Source: Neolecta irregularis DAH-3 (Eukaryota > Ascomycota > Neolectomycetes > Neolectales > Neolectaceae). From it: a DNA stretch of 57,112 nt. The position numbers and the translations under genes are program-made. Each line of letters begins with the position of its first letter. Position 1 is the first letter of the stretch. Shown piece after piece: positions 30,464 through 40,774 of this stretch. The stretch is taken from NCBI GenBank assembly GCA_001929475.1, contig LXFE01000149.1, positions 1-57,112 on the forward strand. The letters run 5' to 3'. Below the pieces are notes generated by a model. That model had not been told where the DNA came from, did no database searches, and saw only the letters and a list, made by a program, of their open reading frames with translations.

Positions 30464-32875
30464 TCATGTTGAATGTGTACTCTGAATATATTGCTGCAGC
30501 ATGGATTCAATAACGGCTGGGTCAGATAGTAATGTAGGATTCTGAAGCACTTGAGGGTTTCCAGCCAACACAGATTGCAAAAAGACAAGATCTGCTTCTG
30601 ACAGCGAAAGTCCCATAGGTAAAGCACGAGCAATAGCTTCAGTTGATGGAATAACCGTCTTGACTGTTGGCGTATGTAAAGCTTTGTTGACAACAATTAG
30701 AACGAGAAGCATATTACCCTGTCGATCTTCATTCGAAATTTGAACATTGTCCATGACTTCAAGGAATTCAGGCACAGTCTCGTGAGGCGAGAGTGGAACA
30801 AGAATAGCATCCTTGACGGCAGGAGGATTATTCGTAATTGCCCCATATCGACGCTTTGAATGGTAAAAGTTGAACACTTCGTTAAACGCAGCCTCATCAG
30901 CGGGAGTTTCTGGAAATATCGCAAGTGCAATGACGTCTTTACTGCGACTGAATCGTTGTTGAACAAGATATCGCCCGCCTACACTTACTTCCATACGTCC
31001 ACGAACGAATATCGAGCGGGGGTTGAGGATTTCTTCAACTGTACGAACATGCGAGAGGGGCGGACCACCAATTTGCGTTACCACAGCTCGAAAACCAGGA
31101 CCTTGCTCCATAGTAACTTCTCCATGCCATATTCCTTCTCGACTAGACATCTTTTCCGCAGGATCATTGTTTGAAATGCAGTATTCCGGTGATCCCATAT
31201 CAACGAGATCAATAATATCTTGTTCCACTGCAACGGGCTTTTCAAGAGCCTGTGACTCGCTAGATCTACGGGAAGAAACGTTGACTGTTTCACCCGGAAG
31301 ACTGTGACTGTGCGATTCTACGTGGTTCCATACACTCTGTAAATTGAAATCTCCAGAGCTAGGAGATTGTGCAAATGCATGCGAGGGTGTAATAACAGCA
31401 ACAGGCCTAACAGCAGGTGGCGAAGCATAAATCGTGTCCTTGAGCTGCGGAGGAGGTGAGATACTCGTCGGTGAATGAAGCGTCAATGAAATATCTTCCT
31501 CAGTTTTAGGAGCTACAAATGGAGCAAGAGTGGTGTCAGGTGGAATACTTCCCTCTGGTACAAAGTCCCCCTCGACAACCTCTTCGCCTTTATGAGTCCT
31601 TCGAATTCTGGGTGCTTCAACAGTTTTAAGAATTGAATTTCGCGCTATTTGTTCTCGAATGTTTTGTGCTTGATCTCTCAATTCAGGATTAGCAAGCTCC
31701 TCATTTGACATCACGACAAGTGAATCTGTAGATAATTCACCCGAAAGGATTTGGGACCTTAGTGTATTGTTTTTTTGGTCCTTCAGATTGAAATTAAGCG
31801 AACGACCTCTGTTTTTGTACGTCCGACCTTCATCTTGACCCCAGTACTGATTAAATAAAGCTTGTTCAATCGATAGGCTGTACTTCAGTGATAAACTTGA
31901 GGCAGTTTCGCCTTCTGGTAACGATAATATTCCAGCACTGCACTGCTGTTCGATTGCAGAGTGTAAAGGTTTTGAAAAGAGTCCAACAAACGACTTTCTG
32001 ACTGGATCTTTGAGATCGTCTATACTATCCACTGGCTCTGAAGGCACTGGTTTTGTAGCCATTTCTACACCACTTGAACTTCGTTTGGGGGCTTTTAAAC
32101 GTGATGGTCTATGTTCGGGGGCACCCACAGGCTCTGTAGATGTGGGACCGGATATCGACAAATTGCGACGAGGTCTTCTGATTGCAGAAATCTGATAATC
32201 AGAAGGTACTCTGGAATTTAGACTCGCCGGTTTCTCCTCATCCGACATATAGTCGGGATCCGAATCGGCCGACATGCTTTCCTCGAGATTGCCTTCTTCT
32301 GGACTAGGGCTTTTAAACTGTATGGTTAATAATTATTTTCACCATGGCTATACTGGCTTGACTTGAGCAGAATCAGGGGGGGTTGATTTGCAGAGTGGAT
32401 TACTATCGCTGTGCTCGTCTAAGATGGTAAGGAAGGTGATACGAGTTTGAATAAATATACTTTTTGCTTGTACTTTGGCCTTCTTCCGAGCAGGCGTACG
32501 TGATATTGGGGCTCTCTTTCTCGTGCTTTTATTCTTTACATCATCCAAAAGCTTCTCATGTGAATCTGGGCGACACTTTTCGCAAAAATAATTTTCGGGG
32601 ATTGCATCATCGTTGTGGAATCCCATACACTTTGCGTGTTGCCATACATTGCATGATTCACACTGGACCATCACGCCGATATCGTCGTCGTCTTTGTCTT
32701 CTTGGCCGCAGATGCAGCGAGTAACATCTTGAGATGATCCCGCGAGATTTGCGAGGGACTCCCGTCGTTGGCCTTTATTGGCTCTTGAACTTCTTCGCGG
32801 AGCATTTCCGGATGCTGCGACGTTAACTGATGATATCTCAGGGGCGGGGCACATACACACGAGGGAGGAGCTCAT
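30464..32875 (-). CDS. Bye1-like PHD-TFIIS-SPOC transcription factor
   Basis: Bye1/PHF3/DIDO-type proteins bind the polymerase II jaw and methylated H3K4. A PHD finger (TRCICGQEDKDDDDIGVMVQ, CNVWQHAKCMGF, FCEKC) starts the protein, with basic NLS-like stretches after it. After two introns (a 42-nt frame-preserving one, then about 35 nt) comes an acidic linker, a TFIIS central domain (DPVRKSFVGLFSKPLHSAIE, LSLKYSLSIEQALFNQYWG, LNFNLKDQKNNTLRSQILSG), and a SPOC domain (GIWHGEVTMEQGPGFRAVVT, FVRGRMEVSVGGRYLVQQ, KDVIALAIFPETPADEAAF). The C-terminus is Gln/Ser-rich. The full three-domain order is preserved. Confidence 0.9.
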
Positions 32876-33210
32876 GTCAATATAATGTGGACGCAGTTTG
32901 TCGAAAAGTGCTCACAGGCAACCAGTTTACGTACGCAAGTCCAATACAGACTCGGTGGATAATGAACTGAAAGATGCTAACAAAGAGGTACAAGCCGCTT
33001 CTTCCTCCAGACTACCAGGAAACCCAACAATTATCCTTCCCTGGATTAGAAAGAGCTGATCAGCTGGTTGTGGTTGCGTGTTGGTTGAGGCGGTGTCGGG
33101 TCGCTAGTCCCGTTTTTTCATGTACGAAAACATTATAAAATGTCTTGAACCAGAAAATACATCCACATCGCTATAAAACAAATATGAATACTAAGACATG
33201 AGCCTCATCG

Positions 33211-34545
33211 TCAACGGCGCACTCCTGTGACTACCAGAGCACCGGGGCTTTCTTCATATTTCCACCCTTCGCGGTCCAGCAAACGCCTAGTGACAGACGG
33301 AATCTTTGCAATCCCGTCCTGACTGCGTGTTCCAGAACCAACAATGATCAAAAGGGGATCAAACACAGTCTTCAGATCACTGGCAACTTTGACCCGCGAC
33401 CACCAGTCATTGCACTTGGTTCTGGTCAGCTGCAGCGCTTCTGTGATAGTCAGTCCGTGCAAGTCAAGCTCGTATGGCTTCTTGCTGTACCCGTCAGAAA
33501 CAATAAGTTGGTGCAAAAAGAGAAACCTTGCGTTATCAAGGATCGCCTCCCGTGCTTTCGCGCTCCAGACCTTGGCTTTCAAATCGTACTCTTTGCCTTG
33601 ATCAGAGTATGCAGCAGCTGCAGTCTTGAACAACGGGCCAGACTTTCGAAACGTCTCGGCCGCTTTTGCAAAACATTCGTTTCGCTTCTGGGTATAAAAG
33701 TCGACCTTGTCTTGGCAAGCAGCCGGTCTAGCAGCAGCAACCATCGCGGCACTTTCCGTTGAATCAGTTGCAAATTTGGGGGGAAGGGGTTTGCATAATA
33801 CTTGCGGTGGGTCGAGTTTATCATGCAGTAATTTCACAAGCTTGGTCGATGTGTCAATGTCGCCCTTTGAGGCAACTAGCAACTGTTCCAGTCGTTCCTG
33901 CGATACTTTGGGGTATTTTGTATGGATGTCGAGCGCAGCTTGAGTAATATAGGGTGTTGGCAATTTAATATTTTGAACCTTGCCAAAGAGCACATTAATT
34001 GCCTGATTTACTGATGTATGTGCATGCAGTGCCGAAAGAGCTGTTTCACGAGGAATCTGGAATTCGTTGGAAATCCAATCAGCGTTCTCTTGAATGGTTA
34101 GCCAAGATGTTTTATGTATATCTCTGGTTGATAATTGCACAAACCCAACGTTCAACTGGCCTCGCCTTGCTTTCCTCTTTTTCTTGCGCAGAAAATGAAT
34201 GTCGTCGGGCACTGCCAGTTCATCAAATGCCAAAAGATGTCCATCTGCAGTTCGAAACTCGATATCCAGAGCTTCGCGGTTCAAAAGTTCGTCTGTTGCT
34301 TTTTGGATATCGCCACCGCACTCTCTCAGAGTATACTCGATGGTATGGCGCTTCTGCCGAGGAAAAGACATGGCGAGAAATGCCAGATCACGGGGCTGCG
34401 ATTCGCAAGGCGCACCATAACCGGCGAGCTGTGATAATACTTGCAGGGCGGCATCTTCGTTCTCTCCATCCCTTGCAAGCGCAATAACTAAAGCTTCGTC
34501 CAGAGGCGGACAAAACTTGGCGATGAGTCGATCTTCCAGGCTCAT
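33211..34545 (-). CDS. CUE / DUF1771 / Smr-domain endonuclease
   Basis: The protein (444 residues) has CUE-like helices near the N-terminus (SFPRQKRHTIEYTLRECGGD and KYPKVSQERLEQLLVASKGD), a DUF1771 helix (DFYTQKRNECFAKAAETFRK, KTAAAAYSDQGKEYDLKAKV) and a C-terminal Smr domain with YELDLHGLTITEALQLTRTK and LLIIVGSGTRSQDGIAKI. This is the layout of Cue2-type no-go decay nucleases, which cut mRNA in collided ribosomes. The conserved DLHG is intact; the second motif reads GSG rather than the more usual TGRG. The frame is open throughout with no intron required. Confidence 0.85.
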   Translation of the reverse strand: MSLEDRLIAKFCPPLDEALVIALARDGENEDAALQVLSQLAGYGAPCESQPRDLAFLAMSFPRQKRHTIEYTLRECGGDIQKATDELLNREALDIEFRTADGHLLAFDELAVPDDIHFLRKKKRKARRGQLNVGFVQLSTRDIHKTSWLTIQENADWISNEFQIPRETALSALHAHTSVNQAINVLFGKVQNIKLPTPYITQAALDIHTKYPKVSQERLEQLLVASKGDIDTSTKLVKLLHDKLDPPQVLCKPLPPKFATDSTESAAMVAAARPAACQDKVDFYTQKRNECFAKAAETFRKSGPLFKTAAAAYSDQGKEYDLKAKVWSAKAREAILDNARFLFLHQLIVSDGYSKKPYELDLHGLTITEALQLTRTKCNDWWSRVKVASDLKTVFDPLLIIVGSGTRSQDGIAKIPSVTRRLLDREGWKYEESPGALVVTGVRR

Positions 34546-34720
34546 GAAATAAAATAATATCTAGCTGCGATCTGCATTTTGATAATGGTGGGGTACAAGT
34601 AGCGATGGAAGAAGCATAGGCCAGTCCATTCCTGCACCAACCCTTATAGTCGATACAGTATAGTTACATAAAGATACATAAAAGCAAAACACAACTCCTG
34701 TCCTTTGCCAACTAGAACAC

Positions 34721-36272
34721 TCAAGGTGGTGTTCCCACTCCCGTCAGTGCGGCATCAGTAGGTGCAGCCAGACGGGCGGTCTCTGCTTTGACAACAGACG
34801 GCTCCAAATGTCCTGCAGCTGCTGGTTGTGTAGTATTCCTGGTGTGCTGAGGCGAAACAGGCTGTGATCCATCACTGACCAAGTCATCTCCCAGTTCAGC
34901 CGAGGTTCCACTGCACGACGCTTTCAAAGCCTCCCACCAGCTGATACATTCTTCAAAAGAGTCCGCACTGAAGAATTGGTCATGTTTTCCGGATCCAAAT
35001 GATAGTTTGGACCTGTTGGCCTCCTTGCCAGAGAGGGAAAACTTGGTCTTGCCGCTCTCTTGAACAGAGTGACCACCGATCAAGCAATCCGGGATGTACA
35101 ACGAGAAGACAGGCTCTGGATCGGATATTGGACTATCCGACTTGAATTCGTGGAGATACTGGCTCTCCGTGAGGACAAAGTAGCCTCTGCTGTAGGTCTA
35201 CCGAAGGTAAGCTATGACTGATATATCTTGATACCTTGAGGAAATTCCCCCTTCTCGCCAGAAAACCTTCCTTTATCGGTTTGGTAGACTCGTGATCCAT
35301 ATCAGCATAGCGGATAGAGCTAACTTCTCGTGAAGGAGTGGACGGGTTGATAAGCGACTGTTCACGTTTCTGAAATGCATCCCATTCAAGGCTCAGAGGA
35401 ATCTTGCTAACTGTGGCTAAAGGTCAGCAACCCAAAGAGCTGGACTATATACATTGAACGCTTCCAACTGCAGTTTTGAGGTTCTCAGATTCATGTATCA
35501 CCTGAGAGTAATATGCAGTAATAACATTCTGAATACTCTGGATAATATGTCGTTCAAATGTCGCACATTCCTCTTGGGTCTTGATCAAAGCTCTTTAGAT
35601 CAGCTGGATAAAGCTATCTGGAAATTACTGAGTATGTTCGTTCTCACTTCTGACTTGCTTGTCTAATAGATGCTGAATATCTAAATTTCAATAAATTATG
35701 CTGATGGTATTGCGTACATCGATTGACGACAAACGGGTCGGATTTACTGTCAACAGAATTGCTACTACTAAAGGCGGAAGTAGTTCTCCCAAGTTCTTCG
35801 ACATGTTTAAAGCTTTCGCTGTGTATCTTTTCGATATGTTTGCTGCCCTTGGTACTTTGGTTTTTAAAATGTTTGATGTGATGTTTAATATCAGTTTTAA
35901 TCTGATCGACTATTGCAACGCAATGGGTCATGGTTTTGGTGTACTCGGCATGGTCGATGCTCAGTTTGTTACTGTTTTCGTGAAGAGTGTTGATCGCAGC
36001 TGACTGTTAGACAAGTACAGGAAAACTGACAAACCCATGATTCCATTGGACTCAAAGCTGGCCGCATAGCTAGAGGGCTTGTTGAAGCTTTTGTTCATCT
36101 TGGAATACTGCTTGGATGCAGATTTCTGGTGTGCTTCAGCCTGTTCAAAGTAGTCGTACAACTCATCGACCAGATTTCTCCAGGCAGTCATCCGAGTAAT
36201 AATGGCATCATTAGGGTCAACGTCCATGGTAGGAACAAGATTTGTATCTTGAGAAATAGCAGTAGTAGTCAT
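34721..36272 (-). CDS. Slm1/Slm2-like BAR-PH protein
   Basis: Slm proteins bind PI(4,5)P2 at eisosomes and relay membrane stress to TORC2. Exons spell a helical BAR-like region: RMTAWRNLVDELYDYFEQAE, AAINTLHENSNKLSIDHAEY, VDQIKTDIKHHIKHFKNQ, DPFVVNR joined to YIQHLLDKQVRSENEHTQ, EECATFERHIIQSIQNVI. The PH domain follows with YLHEFKSDSPISDPEPVFSL, YIPDCLIGGHSVQESGKTKF and FSADSFEECISWWEALKASC. The C-terminal tail is Ser/Thr/Pro-rich. Introns are 34-38 nt, all GT-AG. A telomere-like repeat lies about 110 bp upstream of the ATG. Confidence 0.88.
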
Positions 36273-36382
36273 GGTTTGAATATAGTAGATGGGAAGGAGC
36301 AGCTGGCTTTTTATGGAAAAATAGTATCGATGCGGTAATTTGCCACAGTCAGTGACGTCATCACAACACTTACGCGCAGTTG

Positions 36383-36397
36383 TTAGGGTTAGGGTTA
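36383..36397 (-). promoter_or_regulatory. Internal TTAGGG telomere-like repeat (telobox)
   Basis: TTAGGGTTAGGGTTA on the plus strand, 2.5 units, sits in the 215-bp gap between the Slm1-like start (36272) and the SUP35 stop (36488). Such teloboxes bind Tbf1/Taz-type Myb factors in fungal promoters. The location about 110 bp upstream of the Slm1-like ATG fits a promoter element. Confidence 0.55.
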
Positions 36398-36487
36398 ATC
36401 GCAGATGCTACCTCGAGTTTGATTAACTTTTCCACATGTAGAAATGTTTCATGCATCAACATAATCTTTTCTATTTTTATACAATGT

Positions 36488-38696
36488 TTATTCTGCCGAA
36501 GCGGCTATTGTGGGACTTAATTCATTCGTTAGCAATTTGGTAATTTTCCCAATGGCAACCGTGGTTCCCTGGTCTCGTAGAGTAAACCGACCCATAGCAG
36601 GACTGAATGTGTATTTTTCAACTGCGATAGGCGATGCCATGTCCAGTCGAGCAATCAACTTCATGCCCTTTGTCGCAAAAGCAGGCGCCTTTTTGCTACG
36701 TCGATTTGTCCGGTCGAGCTTGTGCAAGAGAGCCTAAAAAATCAAAACCTTTGCAGCTCGAGGGAAATATACACCAAAAGTGACTTCTTCGACAGCAGTA
36801 TGGATATGCATAACGCACGTATAACCAGCGGTGAGCAGATTCTTGAGATCGAGAATTGAGATTTGTGCTTCAAAAGAGGTTACAGTGCTGACAGGATTTG
36901 CCTTGCAACACAAGACTGACCCCATAAAGATATCTTCTTCCTCAATACCTCGTAAACGAAGTCGGACCTGGTCACCACAGAAAGCAGATTCTACTTCAGC
37001 TTCTGTTTCGTTGTAGATTGCTGTCACTTCGACAACAGCCTACATGTTAAGTGAAAAACAGACTGTCATAATACTTTATTTGGCATGATCATCAGACTGT
37101 GGCCTTTACGGATGCCTCCACTTTCAATCTTGCCTTCGATTACGGTGCCCATATCCTAAAACATCAGCACGTCTTTATCCAAGGGTGCAACTTTGTATTT
37201 GCCACCAATGGGCATCAGGAATGGAGCATTAAGCTTTCGAGCAAGCATTTGAACATTGTCAAGATACTCGATAAGTGATGGGCCATTGTACCACTGGCAA
37301 ATATTCTTTGTAAGTCTATCTTTTATATTTACACCTGTGTATCCTGAAACGGGCATGAACATGATATCTGTAATAAGTTGATGTGATAGGGAGGTGTCAT
37401 ACCTGTCTTTGGATTATAGCCGGTGTTTTTCAAGAATTTGGTAAGACCATTGACACATTCGTCATATCTTGAAGATTAACCAGGACGACGATGGAATCAA
37501 CCTCTCTTTAGACCAAGCAACAGTGGGATCGTCCATCTTGTTGATTACTACGACCAGCTTGTTGACGCCTTGGGTTTTCGCCAGAACGGCATGTTCTCGG
37601 GTCTGGCCACCCTTTTCGAAACCAGTTTCGTACTCGCCTTTTCTCGCAGAAATGACGAGTACCCCGATATCTGCTTGAGCAGCTCCGCCAATCATGTTTG
37701 GAACGTAGGTTTTATGGCCTGGTGCGTCGAGAATAGTATATCGGCGTTTCTCGGTTTCAAAATATGCTCGACCCACTTCCACAGTTTTGCCCTTAACGTA
37801 AGCATAGTTATACAAGTTGGAATTGCCTTTGATCTCTCCTCTTTGGTCGAATCTAAGGCCCAGCTCAGATACCAAGTCTCACGACTTGCTTCTTTTGCTT
37901 CTCGTTCGTACTTTTCCATGGTACGCTTGTCGACCATTCCGGTGAGGAAAAGAATATTCCCACCCATGGTAGATTTCCCGGCATCTACGTGACCAATGAA
38001 GACGACATTGATGTGTTCTTTTCCATAGATGTCATGCAATATTTCTTCGTCAATTTCATTCTGATCTCTTGTGACGGCATCAAAGTCTCGTCTCACGTCT
38101 GCAGACTTTGTCAGGTCGTTTTTTGAAATATTGGGTGCGATAGGATTTGTGTCTTTCGAGACATTATCGCAATTTTTCGAGGGAGCTGGTTTTGCTGGCT
38201 GTTTTGTAGAGACCTTGGGCGGTTCAGGAGTCTTTGCTGGCTTTGGAGGATCTGACGATGATGCGCCGAGTTTTATGACCTTGGGAGCAGCCGAAGGAGC
38301 AGCGGGAATTCTCTGGGACGGCGAAACAGAATAATTACGGGCTTGAGGCAAGGAGAATAAAGTGGGACTTTGTGCCGGGGGAGTGGATCGTGCAGTTTGC
38401 AGATCTAGAGGTTGTGAATGGTAAGCGTGGTCTTGCGAGCAGTAGGCCTGCGGGTGCTGGTACTGCTGATTATGCTGGACATACTGATTATGTTGATTAT
38501 GCTGATATTGATTTTGCAGGCCATGCTGATACTGATACTGATGCTGCTGCAGGTAATGGTCGGGCACTGCTGTATAACCACCACTTCCAGGCTGAAATAC
38601 TGGTGCTGTCATACGAAGGCCCTGCATCATCCTGCGCGTATTTTCTTCATCCTGATCAGGCAACCCCTGATGGGGGTAAGGATTGTTGTTGGTCAT
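36488..38696 (-). CDS. SUP35: eRF3 translation termination factor with prion-like N-terminus
   Basis: eRF3 is the GTPase partner of eRF1 in translation termination. Starting at MTNNNPYPHQGLPDQDEENT, the protein carries a PAM2-like motif (LRMTAPVFQPG, residues 27-37), a Q/N/Y/H-rich stretch at residues 48-100, a charged linker, then the GTPase: G1 GHVDAGKST, G3 LDAPGHKTY, G4 NKMDDPTVAWSKER, and the eRF3 barrels ending GRFTLRDQGTTVAIGKITKL. At least seven introns of 34-44 nt are needed; the one at 37826 down to 37792 is GC-AG (RSK joined to GKTVEVGRAYF), and one of 36 nt joins KYK to DMGTV. It shares an 81-bp promoter with YRB30. Confidence 0.96.
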
Positions 38697-38777
38697 ACAG
38701 ATCGAGGTGAAGCAGGAGTAGTTGCACAACCACAAATATCAGCGATAAAAAAGTAATACACGTGCTGCTGCTACGCC

Positions 38778-40685
38778 ATGGATGCTCTACTTGCCAGAGT
38801 CGGTTCTCAGGCTGCAACTTTTGCAATCCGCAGCGGAATCAGCTTTGCTTCAGCTGTAGCTGCTCGCCATATTTCACGTCTGATCAAAGATGCGCCCAGA
38901 CACGCACAACGCCAGTTACACGCTGCAAAACGAAAGCTGGATGCAAAGATCAATATCATTTGTCCTGCAATAAACCTTCTCGAGACAATGTATGGCTATG
39001 GAGAATGGCTGCTGAATCGTAGAGCCGCCCGTGGCAATACCACTCTTGATAGCACCATCAGCCTGACCGCCGGCCTGCGCAAAGATATCGATGTTTTCAA
39101 CGAGAAGTTGTCTCTTATCGACCCTGCCAAACCAAGCGAGAAGGAGATCCAAGCGGTTTTGAATGATATAGGAGACTTGCAAGCTCGGATCGAAGACGTA
39201 ATTTGCCATGGCTGGCCTTGGTCTGACACCCAGATTGTGCCTCTCATCAGTCTCGCTCTTACCACTTCGGGTGCCAATCTTACTTCTTCACTGCCATATA
39301 CCGTCTCGCCTTCACGTCTACTCCAAGCCTCTACTCTTCTTTTCTCTGCAGACAATGCATATTCTCACGATGTTTCGTATTCTGCCCACCAGATCGGCCC
39401 AGTTTATGTGCTGCGTCTTTATACTCTCTTCTCTGGCAGCAATCGGGCTGCAAATATGGTTGCAGCCAAGGACTTCACTTGGAAGGAGGAGCATGCAAAA
39501 TGCCATGTAACAGTGTTGAGAATTCCCCACTCGCAAACCGGCATACCGCGTTCTTACAACTACGAACTGAGAATCTCAGAAGACCTGAATGATGGTCGCT
39601 ACCACGAAGAACTAGAATCTGCAAATCAAACGGCTCAATCTGTCTTCACACCGGGCCGTATTCGCGCAATTCCGATTCACGAGGTATCTCGATGGCACAC
39701 AAAATATCTTCTGACATGAGAGATTTCACGTCTATTCTTCACTGCTTCAGGCACTCTTCTTAATATAGAAGATGCCCATACGCCTGTTCTTGTACTCAAA
39801 CTCGTTCATTCATCGGACGAGTCTGAGCTCGATACTGAGGTGCAAGAGCCCACGGAGGGAGATGAAGACCACGAACTTGATCACATTGAATGGGTTGCAT
39901 TTGAGCTGTGGCAAGACGATCAAGTGGCTTCAGATGGATTCGAGGAGGATGATCTTGACGAAGACGACTCGTCGCTCTCCTCAGCAATGGCTCTCGCCGC
40001 AATAACCGATTGCCCGCAATTGAATCCCGACAGACCTATTCGGTTGCGAGAGACCTATGACATGGTTAGCTCTGGATCCTTGTCACTTTTAGAATACACG
40101 CTCAGATTAAGCGCTCTTCAAGAAAACCAGCAAACGAGCGTGCTTCATCTTCCAGATGAACTAATTTCGTTATTCCTACGGGACGAAAATGGAGATTTAA
40201 AAGGAAAAAGAAATGCGGAACATGAACGGCGGAACTGGGATCCATTAGCGACGCCCATGTTGGAAAAATATGCAACAGATGAATATAGTTCTCCTCGTTC
40301 TAGAAATACACCAGCGTTGATAAATGGATCTGCAGAACGGAGGAGCGGGTCATTAGAAAGTATATCTCGTACACCTACGCGGAAGAAGCCGCTTGCCAGC
40401 TCTTCAACGGGTCGGATGCTGGAGAGAACACACGAGCTTGTCGGCGAATCTTCACCATCAGCTGGCAAACCTGTGGGTGAATCTCCGATTGTCAAGTCTG
40501 ATATCGGGAAATCCGAGTCTGTGGGCGAATCTATGTCCATTACAAAATCTGATATAGGGAAACCCGAGTCTGTGGACGAATCTCTTTCGACTTCCAAGCC
40601 TGATGTTGGGCAACCCGCTGTGGAAGAATCTCCTCGTTCGATTTCCAAGTCTATTGATGTAGAGCAATCCCAAATTCCGCCTTGA
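38778..40685 (+). CDS. YRB30: RanGTP-binding protein, Yrb30 family
   Basis: Fungal-specific proteins of this family bind Ran-GTP. The N-terminus MDALLARVGSQAATFAIRSG and ISFASAVAARHISRLIK, then KLDAKINIICPAINLLE, RGNTTLDSTISLTAGLRKDI and ISLALTTSGANLTSSLPYTV, matches yeast Yrb30 closely. An in-frame TGA at 39717-39719 is removed by a 39-nt GT-AG intron (39684-39722) that joins PIHE to ISRLFFTASGTLLNIED, also a family block. The C-terminus is acidic and then consists of degenerate repeats of GES...KSDIGKSES type (about 40489-40650). Divergent from SUP35. Confidence 0.88.
40489..40650 (+). repeat. Degenerate tandem repeat in the Yrb30 C-terminus
   Basis: Roughly four imperfect units of about 20 residues, each with a GES or DES motif and a KSDIGK(S/P)ESV or KPDVGQP core, form a Ser/Glu/Lys-rich tail. 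DNA copies diverge at many positions, so this is an old, decaying repeat in frame with the gene. Confidence 0.75.
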
Positions 40686-40774
40686 GTAGTCTACAAGATT
40701 GTACATAAAGGGTTTCCTTTTATCTAAATTTAATAATTATCTCCATATTTCCATATATTAATGATGATAGTTTG

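Noticed and set aside
36383-36397. Telomerase RNA template
   Set aside because: The flanking gap is only 215 bp between two coding genes, too small for known fungal telomerase RNAs; a promoter telobox is simpler.
38418-38756. Very hydrophobic plus-strand frame opposite the Sup35 prion-like region
   Set aside because: It is the complement of the Gln/Tyr/His-rich codons; no start context or family support.
39717-39719. In-frame TGA between two halves of the Yrb30 gene, suggesting stop-codon readthrough or selenocysteine
   Set aside because: A 39-nt GT-AG intron (39684-39722) with a CTGAC branch point removes it and joins conserved family blocks in frame.
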